Notes: generated by a model not told the origin, from the sequence alone. Numbered from the stretch's first letter, positions 33,952 to 43,004 are shown. The stretch: DNA of 46,093 nt from Flavobacteriaceae bacterium (GCA_018646605.1 JABGUL010000010.1:1-46093); one strand, 5' to 3'. Numbers and translations: made by a program.

Positions 33952-34349
33952 TCTGCCCTTATTTTTTCCCCTAAAACACTATATGAAACTTCTTTACCCT
34001 CTTTAAATACTTTTTCAGCTTGCTTGATTCCATCTGAAGAATAATAAATCCATTTCCCTTCAGGAACTCCATTATCGTAATTTTGCTCCCATCCTATTTG
34101 ACCGTTTTGAAAGTACCAAAACTCTTTGCCGTGCATTTTACCTTCTTTAAAATTCCGTTCAATTCGTCTATTCCCATTTTCAAAATAAAATACAGTTTTC
34201 CCATGCTGTACCTTATTTTTAAAATTCTTTTCGAACTTTAAAGCGCCGCTTTCAAAATATTCTTTTTTAACGTCTTCAGAAAGAGGAATTATATTTTGTC
34301 CCAATAAAACTATTGGAGAGAAAAAGAAAATTAAACAGATGGATTTCAT
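33948..34349 (-). CDS. Secreted MORN-repeat protein (YwqK-like)
   Basis: 133 residues with a signal peptide (MKSICLIFFFSPIVLLGQ). Four MORN-like repeats follow: ESGALKFEKNFKNKVQHGK, FENGNRRIERNFKEGKMHGK, FQNGQIGWEQNYDNGVPEGK and SSDGIKQAEKVFKEGK. This pattern is seen in YwqK-type proteins, which databases label toxin-antitoxin antitoxins by similarity to a Bacillus locus. No toxin gene is adjacent here and the protein is exported, so that label is doubtful. Function unknown. Confidence 0.8.
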   Translation of the reverse strand: MKSICLIFFFSPIVLLGQNIIPLSEDVKKEYFESGALKFEKNFKNKVQHGKTVFYFENGNRRIERNFKEGKMHGKEFWYFQNGQIGWEQNYDNGVPEGKWIYYSSDGIKQAEKVFKEGKEVSYSVLGEKIRAD

Positions 34350-34495
34350 ATATGCAATTTAATTTAAAGGTATTGTTTTTAAACTAAAAGAGTTGAAAAT
34401 CTGAATAGTTGACCCTAAATCTCCCTACAAATTAAAAGGAATTCTTTTCTTTTAAAATTTTCTTATAGTTTTACCTATCTAAAAAATAATTCAAA

Positions 34496-37045
34496 ATGAA
34501 AAAAACGCTTTTAGTATTCGTTCTTATGTTCTCAAATTTAGTTCTTGCTCAAGACAAGAAAAAGGAGGATTCCGATAAAAAAGAAGAAAAAACCATTACA
34601 GATCTCACTGAGTCAAGTGCGAAAATAGAAGGCCTCTTTACCATTTATCAAGACACCCTAACAGGGGACGTTAAAATGGTTTTAAAAGAAGATCAGCTCA
34701 ACAAAGATTTTATTTATTTCGCGCAAATCGCTGATGGAGTAACGGAAGCAGGAACTTATAGAGGTTCATATAGAGGATCTACAATTATTAATATTAAAAA
34801 GTTTTTTAATAAAATAGAAATTGTGGCCCCCAACACTAATTTTTACTTTGACCCTGAAAACCCACTTGCAAGGTCTGAAGGCGCAAACACATCAGATGCG
34901 GTGATTACAAGTAATAAAGTTTTATTTCATGATAAAGAAGAAGGGCTCTATTTAATTGATGCAAATGACCTTTTTCTTTCAGAAACATTAACTCGAATTA
35001 AATACCCAAAAAGACCTGGAGCTTCTCCCATGGCTTTTAGTCTGGGAAGTTTTGATAAGAGTAAATCGAAAATCGAGTCCATAAAGAACTATCCAGAAAA
35101 CACAAACATCAAAACAGAATATGTTTACAAAAACCCATCTGTATTAAATGGTGGTTCTAATGCTATAAAAGACGGTCGTAATGTTTCTATTAAAGTTTTT
35201 CATACCTTTTTAAATATGCCTGAAGCGGGTTATACTCCGCACTACGATGACCCAAAAGTAGGTTATTTTACAACTCAGGTTAATAATATGACCTCCGAGG
35301 AAACAACTAATTATAGAGATTTAGTACACCGCTGGAGATTAGTAAAAAAAGACCCTAGTCTTGCGATTTCAGAGCCTGTAAAACCAATTACTTGGTGGAT
35401 CGAAAACAGTACTCCTTTGGAATGGAGAGAAACTATAAAAGAGGGTGTTTTGGCTTGGAATGAAGCCTTCGAAAAAGCTGGATTTAAAAATGCTATGGAA
35501 GTAAAAGTTCAGCCAGATGATGCAGATTGGGATGCAGGAGACGTTCGTTTCAATGTTCTGCGTTGGACCTCCTCTCCAAACCCTCCTTTTGGTGGCTATG
35601 GCCCGAGTATGACAAATCCACGTACAGGAGAAATCATCGGCGCTGACATCATGCTAGAGTTTGTTCATTTTACCAACAGAGTTTTTTATGATAAATTATT
35701 TGCCTCGGCCAGTGCAAATATGGCTCTTGAAACTCAAGAGGAAATAGAATTTAACACAACACAAGAGTCCCAATTATTTTGTTCGATGGGACATATAATG
35801 CATGAAAATATGTTGTTTGGAAAGACTTTAGCACAGGTTTCTGGAGCTTCAGCTTCTGATTTAAAACAGATTATTGATGAAGGGATGAAATCCCTTATCA
35901 TGCATGAAGTGGGCCATACCTTAGGTCTCAATCACAACATGAAAGCAAGTGTAATTTATACTCCAAGTCAATTGGCTGACGCCTCTTTTATTGCAGGAAA
36001 AGCATTGACAGGCTCTGTAATGGATTATGCAGGAATCAACCTTACTTTAGATAAAGAAAAACAAGGACAATATTTTGATATGGCGGTTGGGCCCTATGAT
36101 ATTTGGGCCATTCAGTTTGGTTACACTCCGTTTAAAGACGAGAAGGAGCTTAGTGATTTACTTGCTCGCTCCACTGAACCTAAGCTAATTTTTGGAAATG
36201 ATGCGGATGATATGCGCTCTCCAGGAAAAGGAATTGATCCTAGGGTAATGACAGGTGACTTGTCAAGTGACCAAATATCCTATTCTATTGATCGCTTTAC
36301 ATTGGTCAATGCAGCAATGAAAGAAATTAAAACCAAAATGAGCGAAAATGGTGAAAATTATGAAGATTTAAGAAGAGCATATTATACACTAAACGCGCAA
36401 TCAGCTCGTGCGGGTGATGTGCTTTCAAGGTTTGTTGGTGGGGTTTATGTAGACCGTTCTACTATTGGTCAAAAGGGAGGTTCTGTACCTTATACTCCAG
36501 TAAGTTTACGTGATCAGAAAAGAGCATTAAAAGCAATTGAAAATTATGTGTTTGCACCAAATGCTTTTGCCGCTTCAAGTAGTATATATAATTCGTTAGC
36601 AAAACAGCGTCGTGGGTTTGATTTTTTCAGTGGTCCTGAAGATCCAAAAATCCATGATAGAATTTTGGGTTATCAAACACGCGTTTTGTCTCACCTTTTG
36701 CATCCTAATACCTTACAGCGAATTATGGACTCTGAATTGTATGGAAACCAATACCATTTGGATGCATTTATGACGGACATGAATGATGCTTTATTCAAAG
36801 CAGATATTAAAGGAAATGTAAATACTTTCCGCCAAAATTTACAAGCTGTTTACGTGGGCCGTTTGATTGAGATGGTGGTTGGGAAATCAAACTCAAGATT
36901 CAAAGTTCCTGCAAAGTCTTTAGCTATTTATAACCTAAATAAAATTGCAAAACTTACAAAAAATCCTAAAGGAAATATTGCCAGCATTGCACATAAAAAT
37001 CATTTGAATACTTTAATTACAAATGCGTTAAAAGAGATTAAATAA
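34496..37045 (+). CDS. Exported zinc metalloprotease, metzincin-like (DUF5117/DUF5118)
   Basis: 849 residues with a signal peptide (MKKTLLVFVLMFSNLVLA). The zinc site is H470-E471-V-G-H474-T-L-G-L-N-H480, an exact metzincin HExxHxxGxxH, and the Met-turn appears as GSVMDYAG about 32 residues later. The N-terminal part (about 40-300) corresponds to the DUF5118 and DUF5117 domains of large Bacteroidota metalloproteases. It probably degrades proteins outside the inner membrane. It is monocistronic, with a strong terminator at 37071-37095. Confidence 0.88.
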   Translation: MKKTLLVFVLMFSNLVLAQDKKKEDSDKKEEKTITDLTESSAKIEGLFTIYQDTLTGDVKMVLKEDQLNKDFIYFAQIADGVTEAGTYRGSYRGSTIINIKKFFNKIEIVAPNTNFYFDPENPLARSEGANTSDAVITSNKVLFHDKEEGLYLIDANDLFLSETLTRIKYPKRPGASPMAFSLGSFDKSKSKIESIKNYPENTNIKTEYVYKNPSVLNGGSNAIKDGRNVSIKVFHTFLNMPEAGYTPHYDDPKVGYFTTQVNNMTSEETTNYRDLVHRWRLVKKDPSLAISEPVKPITWWIENSTPLEWRETIKEGVLAWNEAFEKAGFKNAMEVKVQPDDADWDAGDVRFNVLRWTSSPNPPFGGYGPSMTNPRTGEIIGADIMLEFVHFTNRVFYDKLFASASANMALETQEEIEFNTTQESQLFCSMGHIMHENMLFGKTLAQVSGASASDLKQIIDEGMKSLIMHEVGHTLGLNHNMKASVIYTPSQLADASFIAGKALTGSVMDYAGINLTLDKEKQGQYFDMAVGPYDIWAIQFGYTPFKDEKELSDLLARSTEPKLIFGNDADDMRSPGKGIDPRVMTGDLSSDQISYSIDRFTLVNAAMKEIKTKMSENGENYEDLRRAYYTLNAQSARAGDVLSRFVGGVYVDRSTIGQKGGSVPYTPVSLRDQKRALKAIENYVFAPNAFAASSSIYNSLAKQRRGFDFFSGPEDPKIHDRILGYQTRVLSHLLHPNTLQRIMDSELYGNQYHLDAFMTDMNDALFKADIKGNVNTFRQNLQAVYVGRLIEMVVGKSNSRFKVPAKSLAIYNLNKIAKLTKNPKGNIASIAHKNHLNTLITNALKEIK

Positions 37046-37070
37046 AGTAATCCTTATTTTCATTCAATTA

Positions 37071-37095
37071 AAAACCCTCCAAATGGAGGGTTTTT
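37071..37095 (+). terminator. Intrinsic terminator after the metalloprotease gene
   Basis: AAAACCCTCC (37071-37080) pairs with GGAGGGTTTT (37085-37094) around an AAAT loop, with a T-run at the 3' side. It is a textbook terminator and the clearest on the plus strand in this window. Confidence 0.85.
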
Positions 37096-37173
37096 AATTT
37101 CTTCACTACTATCAACTTCTTTTTCATGTCTATTTTTTTCAATACATTAACATGAACTAAATTTTAAAATAAA

Positions 37174-37626
37174 ATGAATAGTAAATTCAGAAATATTATT
37201 GAAATAATAAGCGTTTTTGCAATTGTCCTTTCTCTAATTTTTCTTGCTTTGGAAGTAAAGCAAAGTAATCAACTTGCTAAAGCTACCATACGACAGGCCT
37301 TAAATGAAACGGATATGGAGGTCTACAAAGTCCAAATGGACGAGGATGTAATCACTAAGGCGCTTTATAAAATTAAAAAAAACATTCCCCTTGATGACTA
37401 TGAAGCCTACCAAGTAAATGAATTTCAAACATTTAATTTTAGAGATTTTGACAATTCATTTTATCAATACAGAATTGGTCTTTTTGAAGAAAATGTATGG
37501 TTGGCCTACAGGCGAATTATAAAGTCTCTATTGAAAGATCAATATGTTGCAATAATGTGGAAAAACAGTTCACATCAGTTTAACTTTGAATTTCAAGAAG
37601 AAGTAAATACAATTCTAAACGAATAG
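37174..37626 (+). CDS. Small membrane-anchored protein of unknown function
   Basis: 150 residues. It starts MNSKFRNIIEIISVFAIVLSLIFLALEVKQSN: one N-terminal transmembrane helix followed by a helical region (KATIRQALNETDMEVYKV) and a C-terminal domain rich in Phe, Tyr and Trp. The layout is common among uncharacterised marine bacterial proteins, and no function is known to me. It stands alone, between a terminator and a convergent amidohydrolase gene. Confidence 0.7.
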   Translation: MNSKFRNIIEIISVFAIVLSLIFLALEVKQSNQLAKATIRQALNETDMEVYKVQMDEDVITKALYKIKKNIPLDDYEAYQVNEFQTFNFRDFDNSFYQYRIGLFEENVWLAYRRIIKSLLKDQYVAIMWKNSSHQFNFEFQEEVNTILNE

Positions 37627-37645
37627 TTGTTTCTTACTTTAAATA

Positions 37646-39010
37646 TTAATTATTAGAGTTTGTTGAAAAGGAAAGTTCATTTTTAAAAAGCTTTCCGTCC
37701 TTCATAATCAGTTTCAAGTTTTCCTTGGGTTTAACAATAACATCAAGGTTTTTTAATGGATTGCCCTGATAAATCAAGAGATCTGCATAAGAACCCACTT
37801 CAATAACCCCCAATTTCCCTTCACGGTAGGGATTTGTTTGTCCCGATAACCCTAACAACTTAGCGTTTTCTGAAGTAGCTTGTTTTAAGATTTCGATAGG
37901 TGTAAACCACTGTGTTCGTGCGGTAAATTCTGTTAAAGCTAGTTTTTCAAACCCTAAATTACCATAGGCATCAGATCCAAACCCAATGTTCACAGCATAC
38001 TTCTTTGCCAAGTTCATGGCATTTACCGTTCCTGCTAAAACAGGTTTTATTTTCAAATCAAGTTCAGGAGGAATAGTCCCCAGGCCAGGAGCCCAAAAAT
38101 CGGGTGGTGCTGTTGTCCAAAATGTTTGGGGAACAAGCCAAGCATCTTTTTCCTTTAGCAATTTTATGACTTCTTCGTTGATTAGATGCCCGTGATCCAA
38201 ACATTTTACTCCAGCATTGAGCGCGCGAATAGCTCCTTTTGCATTATAAATATGAACCGCAACATAGGTGTCCCAATCCGCTGCCGCTTGCACTGCAGCC
38301 TCCATCTCTGCAACCGTAAATTGAATCGAATGAATGGGGTCAAATTTAGAGTCTATACCTCCTCCTGCCATTACTTTAAGCTGTGTAGCACCTTTGCGCA
38401 AATTTTCACGTGACGCTTTTAGAACTTCAGAAACTCCGTCAACAACAAAAGACCATCCCATAGCATCTGAAGGGTGCATTGGTCCTCCAGACCAATGAGT
38501 ACTTGGTTCGTTGGGATTTCGGCCGTCTCCATGGCCAGAGGTTTGACTAATATATGCTCCCGATGGATAAATACGAGGGCCAGGATAAAGGTCTTCGTCT
38601 ACTGCTTTTTTGATTCCAAATGAAGGACCACCTAAATCGCGTACGGTTGTAAAGCCAAGCATTAGAAAATTCTCTGCTGATTTTGCAGCACGCATTGCGG
38701 TATACATCCAGTCCATATCGTTTCTAATTTTTGAAGAACTCATGGTTGATGCTAAATGAACATGAGCGTCAATCAGACCTGGAATCATTATTTTTCCATT
38801 ACCGTCTATGATAAGATCGGCTTTTGCCTCAACAATATTTTTAGCAATTTCTGTTATCAAATTATCTGTAATCAAAAGGTCCATCCCCTCCTGAAGTTTT
38901 TTACTCGTTCCGTCCCAAAGATTAACATTTTTAATAAGTGTCTTTTGTTGTTGTCCAAACGTAAAAAATACAGAAAACAGCAAGGCCAATAATAGATATA
39001 ATTGTCTCAA
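37646..39010 (-). CDS. Exported amidohydrolase (imidazolonepropionase/prolidase-like)
   Basis: 454 residues with a signal peptide (MRQLYLLLALLFSVFFTFGQ). It has the metal-dependent hydrolase fold: H83-V-H85 in GLIDAHVHLAS, GFTTVRDLGG after the first strands, the putative metal-bridging Lys in LKVMAGGG, His in AVHIYNAKGA and CLDHGHLI, and the catalytic Asp in IGFGSDAYG. The C-terminal KLGVIEVGSYADLLIYQGNPL is also typical. Exported members of this group hydrolyse Xaa-Pro or other dipeptides or cyclic amides. It follows the Rieske oxygenase gene by 19 bases on the same strand and probably shares its transcript. Confidence 0.87.
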   Translation of the reverse strand: MRQLYLLLALLFSVFFTFGQQQKTLIKNVNLWDGTSKKLQEGMDLLITDNLITEIAKNIVEAKADLIIDGNGKIMIPGLIDAHVHLASTMSSSKIRNDMDWMYTAMRAAKSAENFLMLGFTTVRDLGGPSFGIKKAVDEDLYPGPRIYPSGAYISQTSGHGDGRNPNEPSTHWSGGPMHPSDAMGWSFVVDGVSEVLKASRENLRKGATQLKVMAGGGIDSKFDPIHSIQFTVAEMEAAVQAAADWDTYVAVHIYNAKGAIRALNAGVKCLDHGHLINEEVIKLLKEKDAWLVPQTFWTTAPPDFWAPGLGTIPPELDLKIKPVLAGTVNAMNLAKKYAVNIGFGSDAYGNLGFEKLALTEFTARTQWFTPIEILKQATSENAKLLGLSGQTNPYREGKLGVIEVGSYADLLIYQGNPLKNLDVIVKPKENLKLIMKDGKLFKNELSFSTNSNN

Positions 39011-39029
39011 AGGTTTAAAAGTTTAAAAG

Positions 39030-40031
39030 TTAATAGTCTAAATTATGCCGTTTCATCGCTCGTCGATAATTCATAGCAACCGTGTCAAATTTCAAGTGTA
39101 ACTCTTCCGCCAAGTCAAAAGGGACTTGACGAGGGCGCTGAGACTCTACAATGCGCTTGTCTTGGTCAAAGATTACTTTTTCAAAGTCTTGTAAAATAGT
39201 GTCGGGTTCTTCCAAGTTATAATTTCTCCCAATGATGCAATACCCTCTAGATTCGTTCTGTGAAATGGGTTGAGAAACAAAAAGATAAAGCATCCCTTTG
39301 GGTCCGCCCCATCCTAAACGAAGTACTATGGTGTAGGGAAGATGAAGTTCATAAACACTTCTCCGCTCTGGCTTTACAATAGCATCATTAGCAAATACTG
39401 GAAAATCATCTGTGTTGGTTGCCTCCGGTCTAACAATATCATAGTGCAATACGGTCTCTTTTAAAACCACTTTACAGTCAGGTACTTCAGGCCGCTCAGG
39501 ATCTCCAAGCAATCCGGGATGTACCCATGGAAAATGTCCAAAATCTGTAAAATTTTCTAGTTGTCTTGAGCTAGAACTTTTCCAATCAAAAGGTCCTGTA
39601 TTTACATGTTTCCAATCGCTGTTACCGAATTCTGGAATTTCAGGAAGCGGATATAACGGTGTCTCTAGAGAAACCCAAACCAATCCATATTTTTCTTGAC
39701 AATGGTAAGTAGGGGTCTTTGCCTTTTTGGGAATTTCAACATCTGGGGCCTGTGGAATGTGAACGCAAGCTCCCTTTTTATCATACTCCCAAGCGTGATA
39801 GGGACAAACCAAACAATCATTTTTTATCCACCCTAAAGATAAAGCAGTACCTCGATGAATACATAGATCCCTCATAGCATGAACAGTACCGTCGGAGGTC
39901 CTCCATAATACCAAGGCTTGATCCAAAAGAAAAGTCCCAAAAGGAGTGTCTTTTTTAATTTCATAACTGTATCCCACTGGATGCCAACAAGCCATCAATT
40001 TCTTTGGGAAAATTAGTTTGGTATCGGTCAT
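39030..40031 (-). CDS. Rieske non-haem iron oxygenase, alpha subunit
   Basis: 333 residues, no signal peptide. The Rieske 2Fe-2S site is C57-x-H59 and C76-x2-H79 (CIHRGTALSLGW, then CPYHAWEYD). The mononuclear iron site is N160-x2-D163-x2-H166-x4-H171 (ENFTDFGHFPWVH), complete. Length and layout resemble VanA/phthalate-dioxygenase and related oxygenases. It needs an electron-transfer partner, and no reductase gene is in the window. The substrate is unknown. It precedes an exported amidohydrolase in a likely two-gene operon. Confidence 0.88.
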   Translation of the reverse strand: MTDTKLIFPKKLMACWHPVGYSYEIKKDTPFGTFLLDQALVLWRTSDGTVHAMRDLCIHRGTALSLGWIKNDCLVCPYHAWEYDKKGACVHIPQAPDVEIPKKAKTPTYHCQEKYGLVWVSLETPLYPLPEIPEFGNSDWKHVNTGPFDWKSSSSRQLENFTDFGHFPWVHPGLLGDPERPEVPDCKVVLKETVLHYDIVRPEATNTDDFPVFANDAIVKPERRSVYELHLPYTIVLRLGWGGPKGMLYLFVSQPISQNESRGYCIIGRNYNLEEPDTILQDFEKVIFDQDKRIVESQRPRQVPFDLAEELHLKFDTVAMNYRRAMKRHNLDY

Positions 40032-40117
40032 AAAAAATGAATCTTTGTTTTAATAATATAAATTTATTGTTTTCTATGAAAAGGAACGCAGTTTGTGGTC
40101 TTCAAATAGATATAATA

Positions 40118-40202
40118 TTAAAAAGTGTGCTTTTTAAGTATTGGGGGTTTTAAGAATATTGCTTGAATTAATTACCTCTAAACTCCAAGAAAAAGGTAAT
40201 TA
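40118..40202. other. Two perfect inverted repeats in a 315 bp AT-rich gap
   Basis: TTAAAAAG (40118-40125) pairs with CTTTTTAA (40130-40137) around TGTG. TAATTACCT (40169-40177) pairs with AGGTAATTA (40194-40202) with a 16-base loop and is followed by TACTTTTTT. On the plus strand the second looks like a terminator, although no plus-strand gene lies upstream. A small RNA or a leader attenuator before the TlpA gene is possible. The rest of 40032-40346 shows nothing recognisable. Confidence 0.35.
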
Positions 40203-40346
40203 TACTTTTTTAAGAATTCTAAATGATTTGTTATTATGTTTTTTGATTGTTTTGTTATTTTTTTAAAATGCTTTTTTAGAATAATAATGGCTTTAGTATT
40301 TAATTAAATTGGTTTTTCATTACATTTAAATCTTAAAATCAGAAAG

Positions 40347-40838
40347 TTGAAAAAAATAGTTCTTTCCTTATTTTGTCTTGTTTTATTCTTGGGTTGTAAT
40401 CCGGGAGGTACGAAAAACAAGACCGTTTCTGATTTAGAATCCATACAGCTCAAAACTTCATTTGTAGATTTAAATGATACTAAAGTAGATTTGACCGCTT
40501 ATAAAGGAAAGAAAATAGTTATTAATTACTGGGCAACCTGGTGCGGACCTTGTATAAAGGAGATGCCTGGGCTCAAAAGGGCTGAAGAAATATTAGAAAA
40601 CCATAACTACACTTTTTTATTAGTTTCTGACGAAACAATTTCTAAAATATCTGCGTTCAAAAACAATAAAAATTTTGACTTCACCTTTTTGAAATCTCTT
40701 AAGTCTAATGAATCACTTGGAATTTATTCGTTACCAACATCGTATATTTTTGATGAGAATGGAAGAAAAGTTGAAACAATTGTTGGAACAATTGCTTGGG
40801 ATTCTGAACAAACAATTAATAAATTAAAACTATTATAA
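40347..40838 (+). CDS. TlpA-like thioredoxin-fold lipoprotein
   Basis: 163 residues with a TTG start. The frame begins directly with the lipoprotein signal MKKIVLSLFCLVLFLGC (Cys17), so no other start is plausible. The active site is W-C66-G-P-C69 in NYWATWCGPCIKEMPGL, with the cis-Pro as LPTSYIFDENG. It should act as an envelope thiol reductant, like TlpA or ResA. It is followed by one base and then the CxCC beta-propeller lipoprotein, whose cysteines are the obvious target. Confidence 0.87.
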   Translation: MKKIVLSLFCLVLFLGCNPGGTKNKTVSDLESIQLKTSFVDLNDTKVDLTAYKGKKIVINYWATWCGPCIKEMPGLKRAEEILENHNYTFLLVSDETISKISAFKNNKNFDFTFLKSLKSNESLGIYSLPTSYIFDENGRKVETIVGTIAWDSEQTINKLKLL

Positions 40839-40839
40839 T

Positions 40840-42039
40840 ATGAAGGTGCTCACTATCCTTTTATCTTTCCTGATGATTGTTTCTTGTGCCTCAAAAGATA
40901 TAGTAATTGAAGAAATTCCTTTTTTATATGAGAATAGTAATGCGCAGCCTAGTTTAGTTTCTAAAAACGGTTCTCTGTCATTGTCATGGATATCCTCTAA
41001 TGGAGAAAAGAATGCTGCTTTAAATTTCAGTCAATTCAAAGAAGGAAAATGGATTAATCCCCAAACAATAGCGACTGGCTCTGACTGGTTTGTTAATTGG
41101 GCTGATTTCCCAGCTCACGCAATTAACGGGGATTTGATTCTATCAAGTTATCTAAAGAAATCCGCCTCTGGAACCTATACCTATGATGTTGTTTTGAGTC
41201 TCCAAAAATTATCTGGAGAGAAAATAAAAGAAGATTTTATTTTGCATACTGATGATGTTAAAGCTGAGCATGGTTTTGTAAGTATAATTCCAAACAATAA
41301 CAACGGCTTTTTTATTACCTGGCTGGACGGAAGAAATACAGTAGATCAAGGGCTCGATGGACATCATAAACCAATGACCATACGATTTGCAGAAATCACC
41401 AGTGTTGGAGATGTTACAAATGAAAGTGAACTTGATTCAGCGACTTGCGATTGCTGTCAGACCTCAATAGCAGTGACTAATAACGGACCCGTAGTTGTTT
41501 ATAGAGACCGAAGTAACAAAGAGGTGCGAGACATTTATATTGCCCGAAAAATAAATGGTGTTTGGGAGACTCCTGCGTCTGTTCATAACGATGGATGGAT
41601 AATAAATGGATGTCCTGTAAATGGTCCCAAAGTTGCCTATAATTCAAATAATTTAGCTGTGAGTTGGTTTACAGTTTCTAACCAAAAGCCAACCGTAAAC
41701 CTTTCTTTTTCAAAGTCTAATGGAGCTTCTTTTGGTTCTCCAATTAAAATTAACGATAATGATGCTATCGGTAGAGTAGATGTTGCTTTCTTAAACGACC
41801 AAGAGGTGCTCGTAAGTTATATTGAAGTAGATGATGTTGGAACCTATTTAAGGATAAAAAAGGTTTCAATAGACGGAAACGTATCAGCACCAATTACAAT
41901 TTCTCAGATTGACGGTGGAAGAAATACAGGAGTCCCTCAATTAGAAATATTTAATGACGAGGTTTTTGTTGTTTGGACTGTTTCTGTAAATGAAAAAAAT
42001 CAACTAAAGTCCATCAAGTTAAGTTCTAAAAACATATAA
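40840..42039 (+). CDS. Beta-propeller lipoprotein with a CDCC cysteine motif
   Basis: 399 residues with lipobox Cys16 (LMIVSC). About six repeats of the type SLVSKNGSLSLSWIS, ITWLDGRNT and VVVYRDRSNKEVRDIYIAR resemble sialidase/BNR-like propeller blades, but no sialidase catalytic set is visible. The notable part is the cysteine group: C203-D-C205-C206 (DSATCDCCQTSIA) and C258 in IINGCPVNGP. Three adjacent thiols plus one distant in an exported protein suggest a metal (for example copper) site, a disulfide relay or a covalent cofactor. The adjacent TlpA protein would keep these thiols reduced. I do not know a characterised member. Confidence 0.75.
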   Translation: MKVLTILLSFLMIVSCASKDIVIEEIPFLYENSNAQPSLVSKNGSLSLSWISSNGEKNAALNFSQFKEGKWINPQTIATGSDWFVNWADFPAHAINGDLILSSYLKKSASGTYTYDVVLSLQKLSGEKIKEDFILHTDDVKAEHGFVSIIPNNNNGFFITWLDGRNTVDQGLDGHHKPMTIRFAEITSVGDVTNESELDSATCDCCQTSIAVTNNGPVVVYRDRSNKEVRDIYIARKINGVWETPASVHNDGWIINGCPVNGPKVAYNSNNLAVSWFTVSNQKPTVNLSFSKSNGASFGSPIKINDNDAIGRVDVAFLNDQEVLVSYIEVDDVGTYLRIKKVSIDGNVSAPITISQIDGGRNTGVPQLEIFNDEVFVVWTVSVNEKNQLKSIKLSSKNI

Positions 42040-42133
42040 ATCCCTCTTGAGTTTATCTTTTAACTTCTACTTAATGCCAACTAGTTTTTAAATAAAAGTT
42101 TACCTAAAGAATAAACATACTGTTGAGTATAAT

Positions 42134-42192
42134 TCACTCTAGGAGCGATCGCTTAAAAAGAGACTTCATTTTTAATTGATTTATGGTTAATA
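42134..42192 (-). pseudogene. Orphan gene start: conserved leader plus 11 codons and stop
   Basis: The bases 42167-42192 on the minus strand match the leader directly before the ATG of the gene at 43766 (TTAACCATAAATCAATTAAA, then ATG). Here the ATG at 42169 opens only MKSLFKRSLLE before a stop. It looks like the 5' end left from a cassette gene that has been lost. The surrounding 42040-42243 shows no other gene. Confidence 0.4.
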
Positions 42193-42243
42193 AGCTACTA
42201 ATATGAAAAATCTATAATATCTCTACTCCGTGTTTTTCTTCCT

Positions 42244-42343
42244 GAACCTACTGAACAAACAAAGGCAAGTCTTCACTTACTTCATTAGTAGTTTGTTTCA
42301 TGCTTGGCAACGTATATTGTAATCCCAGAACTTACTGAAGATG
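42244..42343 (-). repeat. Array repeat copy 1
   Basis: About 100 bp, bounded at both ends by near-identical direct repeats (GAACCTACTGAA at 42244 and GAACTTACTGAA at 42328). It shares with the other copies the core (plus strand) CTTACTTCATTAGTAGTTTG and the tail GAACTTACTGAAGAT. It overlaps the 3' end of the neighbouring gene: the last codons and the stop of the CDS at 42332 lie inside the repeat. It carries a 6-base insertion relative to copy 3. Confidence 0.85.
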
Positions 42344-42739
42344 ATATACTGGTGGTTCGGGAATTTGAATAGGTGGTGGTGGAGGAGGAAGCTCATTCTC
42401 ATCTATAGTATACTTTATCTTTGCCTCTGCTTTTTCAAGTGTTAAAGCATCAAGGTATAAAATGTTATCTCTGTGCAGCTTAATGACAACCTTATCTCTG
42501 GGTTTTATTGAAAACTGCTTTACGTCTTTTTCAATTGATTCTAATCTAATCTGAAATTCAATAGTACCAATATTTTCTATTAAGGCATATGAATAATCTT
42601 CATCAACGTAAGGATTGATAGTTGCATCTTGTCCCTTGCCTTTTCCAATCATACACATACTTTGTCCATTGGTTAATTCAAAAGATTGCCCAAAAGACAC
42701 AAGTGGAATAAACAGTAAAACAAGAAGTAACTTTTTCAT
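42332..42739 (-). CDS. Small secreted protein with proline-rich tail
   Basis: 135 residues from ATG 42739, which starts directly with the signal peptide MKKLLLVLLFIPLVSFGQ; the upstream in-frame ATG at 42763 adds residues that fit no signal. The mature part has strand-like segments (YALIENIGTIEFQIRLESIEK, DKVVIKLHRDNILYLDAL). The C-terminus is a Pro-rich tail (ENELPPPPPPIQIPEPP). The final residues HLQ and the stop codon are supplied by repeat copy 1. No family is recognised. It is the leftmost intact gene of the repeat-separated array. Confidence 0.7.
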   Translation of the reverse strand: MKKLLLVLLFIPLVSFGQSFELTNGQSMCMIGKGKGQDATINPYVDEDYSYALIENIGTIEFQIRLESIEKDVKQFSIKPRDKVVIKLHRDNILYLDALTLEKAEAKIKYTIDENELPPPPPPIQIPEPPVYHLQ

Positions 42740-42794
42740 TAAATTCTTTTTAAGATAGTTCAATATACCATTAATAAATAAACCAATCTATCAC

Positions 42795-42864
42795 AAAGGC
42801 AAGTCTTCACTTACTTCATTAGTGGTTTGTTTCATTCTTGGAATAACTTATTGAAGATGTGCCT
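42795..42864 (-). repeat. Array repeat copy 2 (internally shortened)
   Basis: It is nearly identical to copy 1 over AAAGGCAAGTCTTCACTTAC and the following TTCATTAGTGGTTTGTTTCA, then lacks 12 bases present in the other copies before ending with CTTATTGAAGATGTGCCT. It lies upstream of the secreted-protein gene at 42739 and downstream of the terminator at 42958-42984. Stretch 42865-42957 shows nothing else. Confidence 0.8.
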
Positions 42865-42957
42865 GGGGTTAAGGTAATATATCATTATACGAACGCTTCC
42901 CCAAAAAGAAAAGATGAATTCTGCGGCTTAGTCTATCTCTAACTCTTTAGACCTTTT

Positions 42958-42984
42958 AAAAAAACCCTCCGCTCAGGAGGGTTT
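42958..42984 (-). terminator. Terminator of the gene at 43005-43766
   Basis: AAACCCTCC (42962-42970) pairs with GGAGGGTTT (42976-42984). On the minus strand seven Ts follow. It lies about 20 bases after the stop codon and before repeat copy 2. Confidence 0.8.
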
Positions 42985-43004
42985 AAGAAAATAAATATTA
43001 ATTA

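Noticed and set aside
33948-34349. Antitoxin of a toxin-antitoxin pair (YwqK label)
   Set aside because: The protein has a signal peptide and no toxin-like neighbour. Only the MORN-like repeats are supported.
39009-39028. Short tandem TTTAAAAG repeats between amidohydrolase and Rieske genes
   Set aside because: Only two units in AT-rich spacer DNA; not more than expected by chance.
40840-42039. Active exo-sialidase
   Set aside because: Propeller-like repeats are present, but no arginine triad or Asp-box set typical of sialidases was recognised.
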